From the NCBI GenBank assembly GCA_004173185.1, contig SEFZ01000007.1, positions 1 through 64,000 of the forward strand: 64,000 bases of DNA, given 5' to 3'. Source of the DNA: Sphingomonadales bacterium (GTDB taxonomy: Bacteria; Pseudomonadota; Alphaproteobacteria; Sphingomonadales; Sphingomonadaceae). The position numbers were made by a program, and so were the translations under genes. Positions within the stretch are counted from its first letter, which is position 1. The number at the start of each line of letters is the position of its first letter. This document shows, piece by piece, positions 32,493 to 41,658 of the stretch. The notes beneath the pieces were generated by a model. It saw only the letters and a list, made by a program, of their open reading frames with translations, was not told the origin of the DNA and did not search any database.

Positions 32493-33628
32493 TGGCGGAG
32501 ACCAGCGGCGAAAAGACAGAAGCCCCAACACCCAAGCGCAAGCGCAAGGCGGTAGAGGAAGGGCAACTTCTAAAATCGAAGGATTTCGGCACCGCGCTGG
32601 TGATCCTGCTCGGCTGCGCGTGGATGGCGTTTTTTGGCGGCGGGCTGATGGCGGCTTGCAAGGGCGTCATGACCGCAAGCTTCTCGTTCGGTCGCGGCGA
32701 CGTCGAACATTTCGAGCCTTGGCGTCCGCTCGAGGCTGCCGGGTGGCAATTGGTGCTTCCGATCGGCAGCCTGTTCGCCATCGCGATGATCGGCGCGATC
32801 CTCAGCCAGGCCACGCTCGGCTCATTCGGCTGGAACAACAAATCGATGATGCCAAAGGCGTCGCGGATCAATCCCGCCGCGGGTCTCAAGCGCATGTTCG
32901 GGCCAACCGGCTGGATCGAGCTGGGCAAGTCGCTGCTCAAGGTCGCGCTCCTCGGCAGCATCGGCGCATGGATGCTAATGTCGCTCACCCAAAGCTCGCT
33001 CGGGTTGCTCGCGCTCGATATTCAGGCCTCGGCAGGCACGCTCGGCACGCAATTCATAACGCTGATGTTCGTCATGGCCTCGGGCTTGCTCGTCATCGCC
33101 GCGATCGATCTGCCGATCCAGATGTTCCGTCACTTCCAGCAGCTCAAGATGACCAAGCAGGAAGTGAAGGAGGAGCATAAGGAAAGCGAAGGCTCGCCGG
33201 AGCTCAAGGGCATGCAGCGCCAGCGCCAGCGCGAAATTCTGAAAGGCGGCTTCCGCAAATCGGTTGGCACGGCGCATGTCGTGCTCACCAACCCGACGCA
33301 CTTCGCCGTCGCACTGCGTTACGAATCGGGCAAGGATCAGGTGCCGGTCGTCGTCGCCAAGGGGCGTGGCCAGACCGCATTGGCGATCCGCGAACTCGCC
33401 GCCGAGATGCAGGTGCCGATGCTCGAAGTCCCGGTGCTCGCCCGCGCCGTCTATTTCACCAGCCGTGAAGGGCAGGAGGTTCGCGACGATCTCTATCAGG
33501 CGATCGCCATCGTCCTCGCCTTTGTTTTCCAGACGAACAACAAAGCGGGCGGAAGCATGCCGCCGGTCACCGTGCCCGACACCGCACTTTTCGACGAACA
33601 CGGACAGAAAATGGCGCGCGCGAGCTAA
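32492..33628 (+). CDS. flhB: flagellar export switch protein FlhB
   Basis: 378 residues from ATG 32492, which shares a base with the fliR stop (TGATG). N-terminus EKTEAPTPKRKRKAVEEGQLLKSKDF is the family start. Four membrane helices follow, then the cytoplasmic domain with the self-cleaving NPTH site (VVLTNPTHFAVALRYE, near residue 267). Autocleavage switches the exporter from hook to filament substrates. The stop codon is inside the candidate sigma-28 promoter of fliD. Confidence 0.97.
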   Translation: MAETSGEKTEAPTPKRKRKAVEEGQLLKSKDFGTALVILLGCAWMAFFGGGLMAACKGVMTASFSFGRGDVEHFEPWRPLEAAGWQLVLPIGSLFAIAMIGAILSQATLGSFGWNNKSMMPKASRINPAAGLKRMFGPTGWIELGKSLLKVALLGSIGAWMLMSLTQSSLGLLALDIQASAGTLGTQFITLMFVMASGLLVIAAIDLPIQMFRHFQQLKMTKQEVKEEHKESEGSPELKGMQRQRQREILKGGFRKSVGTAHVVLTNPTHFAVALRYESGKDQVPVVVAKGRGQTALAIRELAAEMQVPMLEVPVLARAVYFTSREGQEVRDDLYQAIAIVLAFVFQTNNKAGGSMPPVTVPDTALFDEHGQKMARAS

Positions 33629-33652
33629 ACTTCGCGACCGTTCTGCCGCTTA
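33626..33652 (+). promoter_or_regulatory. candidate sigma-28 (FliA) promoter of fliD
   Basis: TAAAC at 33626 and GCCGCTTA at 33645-33652 have exactly 15 nt between TAAA and GCCG, as in the TAAA-N15-GCCGATAA consensus. It overlaps the flhB stop and lies 18 nt before the fliD ATG, which itself has an AGGAG ribosome site. Confidence 0.72.
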
Positions 33653-33669
33653 TCGGGACAGGAGATTTT

Positions 33670-35076
33670 ATGGCCATCGAGTCGATTGCAAAGACGCTGG
33701 GAACCGGATCGGGCATCGACATCTCGTCGCTCGTGACCCAGCTCGTCGAAGCGCAATATGCGATGAAGAACCAGGCGTTGACCGCGAAGGCGGACGCGCT
33801 GACTGCCAAGATCTCGACCGCTGCCGAAGTGAAGAGCAATCTCACCCAGTTCGCCAGCGCGCTTGCTTCGCTTACCAGCGGCACGACGCTGAGCACCCAG
33901 CCGACCAGCTCGAACACCAGCATTCTGAACGTCACCGGCCTGACCGGTGCCAAGCTTCAGGGGCTCAGCGCCAATATCGAAGTGCGCCAGCTCGCCCAGT
34001 CTCAGGTCGCCAGCACCAACGCCTTTGGCGATGGCGCGACCCACGATTTCGGTACGGGTTCGCTGACGCTGACCTTCGGCACCTCGACGGTGGTGGGTGA
34101 AGATATGACCGGCTTCGTCGCAGGGGCGGCGGCACCGGTCAGCATTCCGATCGGATCGGGCAACACCACGCTTGCCGGCGTCGCGCAGGCGATCAACGCC
34201 GCCAATGCCGGGGTCACGGCATCGATCATGACCGACAGTTCGGGCGCGCGTCTTGTCGTCAAGGGCGCAACCGGCGCATCGCAGGCATTCACGCTACAGG
34301 GCTCGGGCGGCACGCTCGCTGATCTGGACATCGGCGTCGGCGCGGCGGGCTCGACGGTCAACACCAATGCGCAGGACGCAGTGGTCGCGCTGGACGGCGT
34401 GCAGACCACGCGCCCGACCAACAGCATCTATGGCCTGATCGAAGGCGTGAAGATCGATCTGGTCGCGGCCTCGATCGGTACCAAGGTCAATATCGGTGCC
34501 AAGGCCCCGGCCGATACGATCAAGACCACCGTCGCCAATTTCGTCGCGACCTATAATGAGGTGTACCGGATCGTGAAGGCCGCGGTTGATCCCACGACGG
34601 GTCCATTGCGCGGCGATGCTGCGGCCAAGGAGCTGCTGCGCTCGCTCAAGTCTATCTCGATGAGCCCGCTGGTCGACAATCCGGTGGAGGGGGCGCCCTC
34701 GACGCTGTCCGGCATCGGCGTGGCGACCCAGCGCGACGGCACGCTCAGCGTAGATGCCGCGCGGCTGACCACGGCGCTTAACAACTACCCTACGCAGATC
34801 GAGGCGATGTTCGCCGCCAGTGCGGGCCTGACCAAGGTGATGAACGCGATCTCTGACAAGGCGATCAGCAAGGTGACCGGTCTGGGCGCCAGCGAACAGA
34901 CCTACACCAAGCAGCAGTCCGATGTTGCCGTGGATCGTGAAGACGCCGCCGCCGCCGCCGAAAAGCTGCGCACCCGGATGACTCGCCAGTTCGCGGCGAT
35001 GGACAGCCGCGTTGCCGCCTACAAATCCACCCAGAGCTTCCTGACCAATCAGGTTGCAGCTTGGAACAAGAGCTGA
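33670..35076 (+). CDS. fliD: flagellar filament cap protein FliD (HAP2)
   Basis: 468 residues. N-terminus SIAKTLGTGSGIDISSLVTQLVEAQYAMKNQALTAKADALTAKISTAAEVKSNLTQFASAL is the FliD N domain. C-terminal TYTKQQSDVAVDREDAAAAAEKLRTRMTRQFAAMDSRVAAYKSTQSFLTNQVAAWNKS is the paired helix. NYPTQIEAMFAASAGL also fits. Preceded by CAGGAGAT. Its stop shares a base with the fliS ATG. Confidence 0.95.
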   Translation: MAIESIAKTLGTGSGIDISSLVTQLVEAQYAMKNQALTAKADALTAKISTAAEVKSNLTQFASALASLTSGTTLSTQPTSSNTSILNVTGLTGAKLQGLSANIEVRQLAQSQVASTNAFGDGATHDFGTGSLTLTFGTSTVVGEDMTGFVAGAAAPVSIPIGSGNTTLAGVAQAINAANAGVTASIMTDSSGARLVVKGATGASQAFTLQGSGGTLADLDIGVGAAGSTVNTNAQDAVVALDGVQTTRPTNSIYGLIEGVKIDLVAASIGTKVNIGAKAPADTIKTTVANFVATYNEVYRIVKAAVDPTTGPLRGDAAAKELLRSLKSISMSPLVDNPVEGAPSTLSGIGVATQRDGTLSVDAARLTTALNNYPTQIEAMFAASAGLTKVMNAISDKAISKVTGLGASEQTYTKQQSDVAVDREDAAAAAEKLRTRMTRQFAAMDSRVAAYKSTQSFLTNQVAAWNKS

Positions 35077-35477
35077 TGCGTTACGCTACTGCCCTCGCGC
35101 GCGACCCCGCGGCCACCTATCGCCAGATCGACGTGGCGGGACGCACCAGCGGTGCCGATGCGCATGCGCTGGTCGATCTTCTCTATCGTGAAGGCGTCTC
35201 GGCCTTGCGCTCGGCCGCCTGGGCGATGGAAAACGGCCAGCCGACCATCAAGAGCGAGCGTATCTCACGTGCCACTGCCGTGCTGTTCGCGCTCGAAGCG
35301 GGGCTCGATTTCAAGCTGGGCGGCGAAGTGTCGCGCACGCTCGCGACTTTCTATCATGGCCTACGCCAGCAGATCCTGAGCGTCAGCCTTGGCCGCGACC
35401 CCGCGCCGCTTCGTGACGCCGCTGATTCGCTCGAAGAGATTGCCGGTGCCTGGCAGACTGTGCGCAGTGCATCGTAA
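35076..35477 (+). CDS. fliS: flagellin export chaperone FliS
   Basis: 133 residues from ATG 35076 (MRYATALARDP), which overlaps the fliD stop; a TTG at 35061 is an alternative. FliS-like helices: DAHALVDLLYREGVSALRSAAWAMENG and ERISRATAVLFALEAGLDFKLGGEVSRTLATFYHGLRQQIL, matching 'Li.mLyeg.i..l..A..a...gd...k...i.ka..Ii..L...Ld...ggeia..L..lY.y'. Keeps flagellin from polymerising in the cytoplasm. Confidence 0.9.
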   Translation: MRYATALARDPAATYRQIDVAGRTSGADAHALVDLLYREGVSALRSAAWAMENGQPTIKSERISRATAVLFALEAGLDFKLGGEVSRTLATFYHGLRQQILSVSLGRDPAPLRDAADSLEEIAGAWQTVRSAS

Positions 35478-35535
35478 CCACGCGGTATATCGCACATTTA
35501 CCAAATTGTGACGGTGCCGGGATAAACTGCCGCGC

Positions 35536-36072
35536 ATGGATCAAGCTTCGGCACCCTCTGGCATGCGACGTCGCGCGACGCGTACGATTCTCGCCGTGGA
35601 CGACAGCCGCGCCAATCTGAGCATTCTCGCCCAGAGGCTCGGCAATCTCGGCTATCTCGTCGTACTCGCTGACAGCGGCACGCAGGCACTCGAGCTGATC
35701 TCGGCGCGCGGTTTCGATCTGGTTTTGCTCGCCAAGGTAATGCCCGAACTCTCCGGCATTCACGTGCTCCAGGAAGTCCGCAGCATGCGCGATACCGCCG
35801 ATCTGCCGGTAATCGTGCTGACCGAGAACGATGCGCTCGGCGCTGTCGAAGCTCTGGTAGCTGGGGCCGACGATTATCTCGTCCGTCCGTTCGATTTTGA
35901 AGTGCTCGCCGCGCGGATCGGGCGCGTCCTCGCCCGCGCTGATCGGATCGAGGAACTCAAGCGCTCCAACCTCGCGCTCGACGCCCGCATCGCTGCGCGC
36001 GCGATCGAATTGGGCGAATTGCGCACCGAACTCGCGGTGGCCAAGGCCGAACATGCGCGGCTGAGCGCCTAA
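35536..36072 (+). CDS. degenerate (pseudo-)receiver protein with C-terminal coiled coil
   Basis: 178 residues. A CheY-like domain spans about residues 18-135: ILAVDDSRANLSILAQRLGNLGYLV keeps the acidic pair, and VIVLTEND keeps the Thr. The phospho-acceptor position is not Asp: the usual LLDxxMP motif reads LLAKVMPELSG. The conserved Lys is Arg (YLVRPFDFE). The C-terminal 45 residues form a charged helix (RIEELKRSNLALDARIAARAIELGELRTELAVAKAEHARLSA). It follows fliS by 58 nt and converges on the transporter gene with a 4-nt overlap. Probably phosphorylation-independent; its partner is unknown. Confidence 0.85.
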   Translation: MDQASAPSGMRRRATRTILAVDDSRANLSILAQRLGNLGYLVVLADSGTQALELISARGFDLVLLAKVMPELSGIHVLQEVRSMRDTADLPVIVLTENDALGAVEALVAGADDYLVRPFDFEVLAARIGRVLARADRIEELKRSNLALDARIAARAIELGELRTELAVAKAEHARLSA

Positions 36073-37022
36073 CGTTCGAACCAATGCCGGGCGATGAAAT
36101 ATGCACCAACGGCCACCCCAAGCACCACGCACAGCCAGAATACGCCCCAGAACGCCCATTGCTCATGCGCAAAGGGTATCCCGGCCACGTTCATTCCCAG
36201 CAGCCCGGTGATGAAGGTCAGCGGCAGGAACACCATCGCGACCACAGCGACGATCAGCGAGCGCTGGTCGATCTGTTCGGCACGCAGATCGGTGAGCGTT
36301 TCATGGATCAAAGCGGCGCGCTCGCGGATGCTTTCCAGTTCCTCGGCCATGCGTGCGGCGCGATCTGCGGCGGCGGCCAGATGCAGCCGGTCATCCTCGC
36401 CCAGCCAGCCTGCCCCCAGATTGGCGAGCTTCTCCAGCGCGGCGCGCTGCGGCACGAGGAAGCGGCGATAACCGATCGCCTGCACCCGCGCCTGATTGAC
36501 CAGCCGGCGCAATTCGAAGGCGCGGCTGGTGACGATCTTCTCCTCGCAATCGTCGAGCGAATCGCCGAGATCGGCCACCACGGGATCGAGTTCCTCGGTG
36601 ATCGCCTGTGCCAGCGCTGCGATCAGATCGCCCGGATCGAGGATCGTTCCGGCTTCGATTGCGGCGCGGACGATCGGAATCGCGTTCAGATGTTTGCGCG
36701 TGACCGAGAAGACTTGCCCCTCCAGCGCGTACATTCGGATCGAAGCGAGCGGATCGGAGGCGACCATCTCCTCCGACGAAAGCCCGCGCAAATTGATCAC
36801 CGCCCCGGCGCCGACAGCGTCGCAGCGTGGCCGCGTCTCGACAGCGGTCAGCGCTTCGATGAGATAGGGCGAGAGTTCGGCCGAACCGCCCAGCCAGGCC
36901 TTGGCGCGCTCGTCATTGGTGGTGAGGTGGATCCAGGTCAGGTCGGCCTTTTGCCCAAGCGCCTGTTTGAGTGGCACTTCCTCGGCCTTGCCGCTGCGCA
37001 CGAGGTAAGCGAACCCGCTCAT
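36069..37022 (-). CDS. ZntB/CorA-family divalent metal transporter
   Basis: 317 residues. A large cytoplasmic N-terminal domain is followed by two C-terminal membrane helices with the family GMN motif (FITGLLGMNVAGIPFA, then AFWGVFWLCVVLGVAVGAYFI). The long helical linker (RAAEELESIRERAALIHETLTDL-type) is CorA-like. Genes of this type move Zn or Mg/Co ions; the substrate cannot be read from sequence. Overlaps the siroheme-synthase gene by 4 nt. Confidence 0.88.
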   Translation of the reverse strand: MSGFAYLVRSGKAEEVPLKQALGQKADLTWIHLTTNDERAKAWLGGSAELSPYLIEALTAVETRPRCDAVGAGAVINLRGLSSEEMVASDPLASIRMYALEGQVFSVTRKHLNAIPIVRAAIEAGTILDPGDLIAALAQAITEELDPVVADLGDSLDDCEEKIVTSRAFELRRLVNQARVQAIGYRRFLVPQRAALEKLANLGAGWLGEDDRLHLAAAADRAARMAEELESIRERAALIHETLTDLRAEQIDQRSLIVAVVAMVFLPLTFITGLLGMNVAGIPFAHEQWAFWGVFWLCVVLGVAVGAYFIARHWFER

Positions 37023-37744
37023 TCGGCCATCTCCAGATCGATCGACAGGCCCGGTCCGGGATCGGCGGGCACCGTCCCGCAGAGTCGTAGCGCATCGGCC
37101 CGCGCTCGGTCGAGGATCGCGGTCGGCACATCGGCGCGGTGATAGACGCGCTCGGCAGCCGCCAATGCGCGCGCCTGCCGCAGGGTGAGATCGTCGGGAT
37201 CGGGCGAGGTCAGGATGAAGCGCAGTAATTCCGGCGTGGCGGCGTCGCCATCCAGCACTCGCGCCACGACATCGCCTTCGAGGCTGTCGAGCGCCGCGCC
37301 GATCGCCCGGCGGCGGTCGGCCATGTCGGGCCAGCGCTTGCGGATTGCAGGGCGCGCGGCGTGGAGATCACTGGCCAGCTTGCCCAGACCGGCGGGCAGG
37401 ATGGTCTCCAGCTTCTGGCGCAAGGCCGCCGCGAGCCCCGCCGAAACCCCTCCGGTGCCCACCGCGACCAGCACCGGATCACGATCGACAATCGCAGGCA
37501 AAGTGAAGTCGCACAGGTCCGGGCGGTCGACGGTGTTTACCAGCACGCCTCGCGCACGAAGCTCGGCAACCACTGCATCAGGCTCATCGATGGCAACAAT
37601 CGCCAGTGCTGCCTGCTCTTCGACAATCACCGCGCCCGCGCGCTCCAGCAGCCGCCGTTTGGCGTCCGCCGCTTCGCCGCTGCCGATCAGGATCACCGGC
37701 CGCCCCGCCAGCCGCATGAAGATCGGCAGGGCGGCCCAACTCAT
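37019..37744 (-). CDS. siroheme synthase, precorrin-2 dehydrogenase / ferrochelatase type (CysG N-terminal part)
   Basis: 241 residues. The N-terminal Rossmann domain (LPIFMRLAGRPVILIGSGEAADAKRRLLERAGA) and the DRPDLCDFTLPAIVDRDPVLVAVGTGGVSAGLAAALRQKLE block are those of CysG-N/Met8p/SirC proteins. There is no methyltransferase domain, so precorrin-2 made elsewhere is the substrate. Siroheme is the cofactor for sulfite and nitrite reductase. Located between lysA and the transporter with 4-nt overlaps at both ends. Confidence 0.9.
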   Translation of the reverse strand: MSWAALPIFMRLAGRPVILIGSGEAADAKRRLLERAGAVIVEEQAALAIVAIDEPDAVVAELRARGVLVNTVDRPDLCDFTLPAIVDRDPVLVAVGTGGVSAGLAAALRQKLETILPAGLGKLASDLHAARPAIRKRWPDMADRRRAIGAALDSLEGDVVARVLDGDAATPELLRFILTSPDPDDLTLRQARALAAAERVYHRADVPTAILDRARADALRLCGTVPADPGPGLSIDLEMAE

Positions 37745-39003
37745 TTGAGCCAGGCCGGCACTTGCTCTTCGCCCATGATCGCCTCGGCTGAGACGCGCTT
37801 GGCGACTACTTCGAACTTGTCACCCGAAACCAGTACCTCGGGCACCAGCGGGCGGCTGTTATACATGCTCGCCATCGTCGCACCGTATGCGCCCGCCGAA
37901 TGGAGCACCAGCAAATCGCCGCTCTCGACCAGGTCCATCTCGCGGTTTTTGGTGAAGACGTCGCTGCTCTCGCAGACGGGTCCCGCGACACTTGCGGTAA
38001 ATTTCTCGCCGCGCGGCTTTACTGCCGACACGTCATGATGCGCGTCATACAGCGCAACGCGCGCCAGATCGTTCATCGCCGCATCGACGATCACATAGGG
38101 ATCGCCGACACCGGGCTTCACCCACAATACTTCGGTGAGCAGCATCCCGGCATTGGCGGCGATCGCCCGGCCCGGCTCGAACATTAGTTCGACATCCCAG
38201 CCCGCCGTTACCCGCGCAACCATCTCCCCGAATGCGTCGGGCGACGGCATCACGTCGCCTGCCTTGTACGGCACGCCCAGCCCGCCGCCGAGATCGACAT
38301 GGGTGATCGTGTGGCCTGCCGCGCGCAACTCCGCGACCAATTCGCCGACGCGCGTGAACGCAGCTTCGAGCGGCGTGAGGCTGCTCAACTGGCTACCGAT
38401 ATGCACCGCGACACCGCGCAGGTTCAGTCCCTCCAGCGGCGCGAGCCTATCGAAGATCGCCCGTGCCTGATCGATCGGCAGGCCGAACTTGTTTTCCTTC
38501 TTGCCGGTCGAGATCTTGTCATGCGTTCCCGCATCGACATCGGGGTTCACCCGCAGCACTGCCGGGGCGCGCAGCCCCTTCGCCGCGGCGATCTGCGCCA
38601 GCACGACGCCTTCTTCTTCCAGCTCCAGGTTGAACTGGCCGATCCCGGCATCCAGTCCCTGCGCCAGCTCGGCGCGGGTCTTGCCAACGCCTGAGAAAAC
38701 GATGTCCTTGGCCGCCATGCCCGCTGCCATCGCGCGAGTCATCTCGCCGCCCGAGACCACGTCGGCACCAAAGCCTTCATTGGCCAGCACGCGCAACACT
38801 GCGAGATTGGGATTGGCCTTCACCGCAAAGGCGACATGCGTGCGCGAGCCCGCCTTGGCGACCCCGGCCTTATAGACCTGTGCGTGCCGCTGGAGCGTCG
38901 CAGTCGAATAGACATAAACAGGCGTGCCAACTGCTTCGGCGATGGCCGAAAGCGCGACGTCTTCGGCGTGCATCTCGCCACCGATCACTTCGAAATGGTT
39001 CAT
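37741..39003 (-). CDS. lysA: diaminopimelate decarboxylase
   Basis: 420 residues. PLP-binding lysine in HVAFAVKANPNLAVLRVLA, then the glycine-rich HVDLGGGLGVPY, EPGRAI and CESSDVFTKNREM motifs near the end, all characteristic of LysA (fold III decarboxylase). Converts meso-diaminopimelate to lysine. Its ATG at 39003 is 17 nt after the small lipoprotein gene, and its end overlaps the siroheme gene by 4 nt. Confidence 0.97.
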   Translation of the reverse strand: MNHFEVIGGEMHAEDVALSAIAEAVGTPVYVYSTATLQRHAQVYKAGVAKAGSRTHVAFAVKANPNLAVLRVLANEGFGADVVSGGEMTRAMAAGMAAKDIVFSGVGKTRAELAQGLDAGIGQFNLELEEEGVVLAQIAAAKGLRAPAVLRVNPDVDAGTHDKISTGKKENKFGLPIDQARAIFDRLAPLEGLNLRGVAVHIGSQLSSLTPLEAAFTRVGELVAELRAAGHTITHVDLGGGLGVPYKAGDVMPSPDAFGEMVARVTAGWDVELMFEPGRAIAANAGMLLTEVLWVKPGVGDPYVIVDAAMNDLARVALYDAHHDVSAVKPRGEKFTASVAGPVCESSDVFTKNREMDLVESGDLLVLHSAGAYGATMASMYNSRPLVPEVLVSGDKFEVVAKRVSAEAIMGEEQVPAWLK

Positions 39004-39020
39004 GAAATTGGGTCTTTGCG

Positions 39021-39263
39021 TCAGTTGGGAGGCGGCAGGTCGAATTCGTCGCTGCGCCGTTTATCCGAGCTTTCGATCAAATCGTCGCTGCGGGCGGGCC
39101 GGGTCTGGACCGGCGGCTTGAGCAGGTCGTCTGCGCTGGGAGTCGCGGACGCGCCATAAGGCGCGAGCGGCAGCGAGGCGCCCTGCACCGGTTTCAATTC
39201 CTCGCGCGCGCCGCAGCCCGCCAATGTGAGGGCGGCCAGAGCGCCAATCGCCAATCGCTTCAT
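39021..39263 (-). CDS. small outer-membrane lipoprotein between argH and lysA (LptM/LppL-like by position)
   Basis: 80 residues. Signal peptide with lipobox ([25 protein letters not shown]): LAGC at residues 14-17. The remainder is Pro/Asp/Ser-rich without fold signatures. In pseudomonads a short lipopeptide (LppL) lies just upstream of lysA, so this may be an equivalent; that is inference from context only. The start overlaps argH stop by 4 nt. Confidence 0.8.
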   Translation of the reverse strand: MKRLAIGALAALTLAGCGAREELKPVQGASLPLAPYGASATPSADDLLKPPVQTRPARSDDLIESSDKRRSDEFDLPPPN

Positions 39264-40639
39264 CGCGCTTCCTCCTCGCGGGCCTTGCGCGCCGCCGCCA
39301 CGCTTTCGCGCACACGCATCGGCGCGGTGCCACCAAAGCTGGTGCGGCTCGATACCGATGCATCGACGCTCAGAACGCCGTACACCCGGTCATCGATCCT
39401 GTCGTCGATTTCACGCAGCTGCTCGATACCAAGCTGATCGAGTCGTATGCCCGCCGTCTCTGCCGCCGCCACCGCACGTCCGGTGATATGATGCGCCTCG
39501 CGGAACGGCACCCCCGCTTCGCGCACCAGCCAGTCGGCCAGATCGGTCGCGGTCGAAAAGCCCGTCTCGGCGGCGGCGCGCATCCGCTCCAGCCGGAACG
39601 TCGCGCTTTCGATCATCCCGGTCATCGCCGCGATGGAGAGGCCCAACAGATCATGCGCCTCGAATACCGGCGGCTTATCGTCCTGCATGTCCTTCGAATA
39701 AGCGAGCGGCAGCCCCTTCATCGTGATCATCAGGCTGACCAGGCTGCCAACGATGCGCCCGCTATGCCCGCGCACCAGTTCGGCGGCATCGGGGTTGCGC
39801 TTCTGCGGCATGATGGAGCTTCCGGTCGACCATTGATCCGAGAGCGAGACGAAGCCGAACGGCTGGCTCGCCCAGATCACGAACTCCTCGGCCAATCGGC
39901 TGAGGTGCAACGCAGTCTGCGCGGCGCAGGTCAGATATTCGATCGCGAAGTCGCGGTCGGATACCGAATCGAGCGAATTGCGCGTCGGCCCGTCGAAACC
40001 GAGCGCCGAAGCCGTCGCATCGCGATCGAGGTTGAAGCCGGTGCCGGCAAGTGCCGCCGAACCCAGCGGGCACAGGTTCATCCGCGCCCGCGCATCGCGC
40101 AGCCGCGACCGATCGCGCCCGACCATTTCGAAATAGGCCATCAGGTGATGCCCCAGCGTCACCGGCTGCGCGACCTGAAGGTGGGTGAAGCCGGGCATCA
40201 CGCTATCGGCATGCTCCTCGGCACGGGCCAGCAATGCGTCCTGCAAACCGCCCAGCGCCGCTTCGGCCTGATCGATCGCATCGCGCACCCACAGCCGGAA
40301 ATCGGTCGCGACCTGATCGTTGCGCGATCGTGCGGTGTGCAGCCGCCCCGCGCTCGGCCCGATCCCGTCGGCCAGCCGCGATTCGGCGAGCATGTGAATG
40401 TCTTCGAGCGCGAGATCATCGGGCACGCCATCGGCTTCGAACTGCGCCGCCACATCGGTCAGCCCAGCGGCGATTCGCGCAGCATCCTCTGCCGGAATGA
40501 TGCCCTGTTTGCCCAGCATCGCGACATGCGCCTGCGAGCCCGCAAGATCCTGCCGCCACATCCGCTTGTCGAAGGGGATCGAGGCGTTTATCTCGCGCAT
40601 GACTGAAGAGGGCCCTTCGGCGAAGCGCCCACCCCACAT
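39260..40639 (-). CDS. argH: argininosuccinate lyase
   Basis: 459 residues from ATG 40639 ([28 protein letters not shown]), the standard ArgH beginning; the longer frame to 40861 runs through the divergent gene. Fumarase/aspartase superfamily signature [19 protein letters not shown] is intact. Cleaves argininosuccinate to arginine and fumarate. Only 16 nt separate its start from the divergent TlpA-like gene. Confidence 0.97.
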   Translation of the reverse strand: MWGGRFAEGPSSVMREINASIPFDKRMWRQDLAGSQAHVAMLGKQGIIPAEDAARIAAGLTDVAAQFEADGVPDDLALEDIHMLAESRLADGIGPSAGRLHTARSRNDQVATDFRLWVRDAIDQAEAALGGLQDALLARAEEHADSVMPGFTHLQVAQPVTLGHHLMAYFEMVGRDRSRLRDARARMNLCPLGSAALAGTGFNLDRDATASALGFDGPTRNSLDSVSDRDFAIEYLTCAAQTALHLSRLAEEFVIWASQPFGFVSLSDQWSTGSSIMPQKRNPDAAELVRGHSGRIVGSLVSLMITMKGLPLAYSKDMQDDKPPVFEAHDLLGLSIAAMTGMIESATFRLERMRAAAETGFSTATDLADWLVREAGVPFREAHHITGRAVAAAETAGIRLDQLGIEQLREIDDRIDDRVYGVLSVDASVSSRTSFGGTAPMRVRESVAAARKAREEEAR

Positions 40640-40655
40640 CGAATTGGAGCTGTCC

Positions 40656-41222
40656 TTGCGCTCGACTATTGTGCTTCTCCTGTTCGCAGCACTGGCAACC
40701 GGCGGCTGCGATAGGCAATCCGCGGCTCCGGGACAAGCAAACGAAAGCTTGCCCGCGGCCAACACCTCCGAAATCGCCGACAAGGGCCAATTGGACCGAT
40801 CCCACAAGGGCGAAGCCGCGCCTGATCTCCCCTTCGCCGATTCGCTCGGCAACAAGCGCACCGTCGCGCATTATGCAGGCAAGCCGGTGCTGCTGAACCT
40901 ATGGGCCACCTGGTGCGCGCCCTGCGTGAAGGAGATGCCGACGCTGGACGCGCTCGCGGTGGCCAAGGGCGACGCGCTGAACGTCGTCGTAATCAGCCAG
41001 GATCTGAAGGGTGCCGAAATGGTCACGCCCTTCTTCGAGAAAGCGAAGTTCAAGAAGCTCGAACCCTGGCTCGATACGGACATCACTTGGAGCATGACGC
41101 TCGGCGCGAACCTGCCGATGACGATCCTCTACGATTCGGCCGGCAAGGAAGTCTGGCGCGTCTCGGGCGAGATGGACTGGATGGGCACCAAGGCCGCCGC
41201 GCTGATTGCAGAGGCGAGCTGA
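40656..41222 (+). CDS. TlpA-family thioredoxin-like lipoprotein
   Basis: 188 residues from TTG 40656, supported by GGAG 8 nt upstream and by the hydrophobic signal that then starts the protein ([21 protein letters not shown]; a Cys at residue 18 may be lipidated). The thioredoxin domain has the active site [18 protein letters not shown]. Later residues [24 protein letters not shown] are the cis-Pro strand. Likely a periplasmic disulfide reductase. Divergent from argH. Confidence 0.9.
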   Translation: MRSTIVLLLFAALATGGCDRQSAAPGQANESLPAANTSEIADKGQLDRSHKGEAAPDLPFADSLGNKRTVAHYAGKPVLLNLWATWCAPCVKEMPTLDALAVAKGDALNVVVISQDLKGAEMVTPFFEKAKFKKLEPWLDTDITWSMTLGANLPMTILYDSAGKEVWRVSGEMDWMGTKAAALIAEAS

Positions 41223-41301
41223 AAGGCAGCGCCGCCGCCCGATCGAACGTGGCAAGCATCCCTGCGAACGCCTTCTACGTTCAAAAGCATCAAGCTTGAA
41301 T

Positions 41302-41502
41302 TTACTGCTTTGGTGTCACCCAGACTGACACGGGCACCACGAACTTACCCGGCGCCGGCGTGCCGATATCGACGCGATCAGGCGTGACCAGCTCTCCGGT
41401 TTCTAGATTGAACGACGCCCACGGCTTGGGCATGCGTCCGAAGCTCATTTTCTGGATGGGCTGACCGGTGGTCGAATTCATGATCGTCGCAATAACAGGC
41501 AT
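41302..41502 (-). CDS. small hypothetical protein
   Basis: 66 residues: MPVIATIMNSTTGQPIQKMSFGRMPKPWASFNLETGELVTPDRVDIGTPAPGK and a short hydrophobic tail. Not a shadow of any other gene; it lies alone in a 436-nt intergenic stretch (41223-41658). Composition is protein-like but no family is recognised and no strong ribosome site is seen. The rest of this stretch shows nothing I can assign. Confidence 0.5.
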   Translation of the reverse strand: MPVIATIMNSTTGQPIQKMSFGRMPKPWASFNLETGELVTPDRVDIGTPAPGKFVVPVSVWVTPKQ

Positions 41503-41658
41503 GGCCGCTCGCTACTGATCGTCGCCGCCTATTGTCCAGCGGGTCCGTGCGTTAGCTGTGGATACCTCCCTGAACACGAGCGCATTCGCGCGACGAAACG
41601 CGATATTGGGAAACCGTTGGGTCGAGTGGAAGACAGGGGGCATAGCGCCGATCACCGC

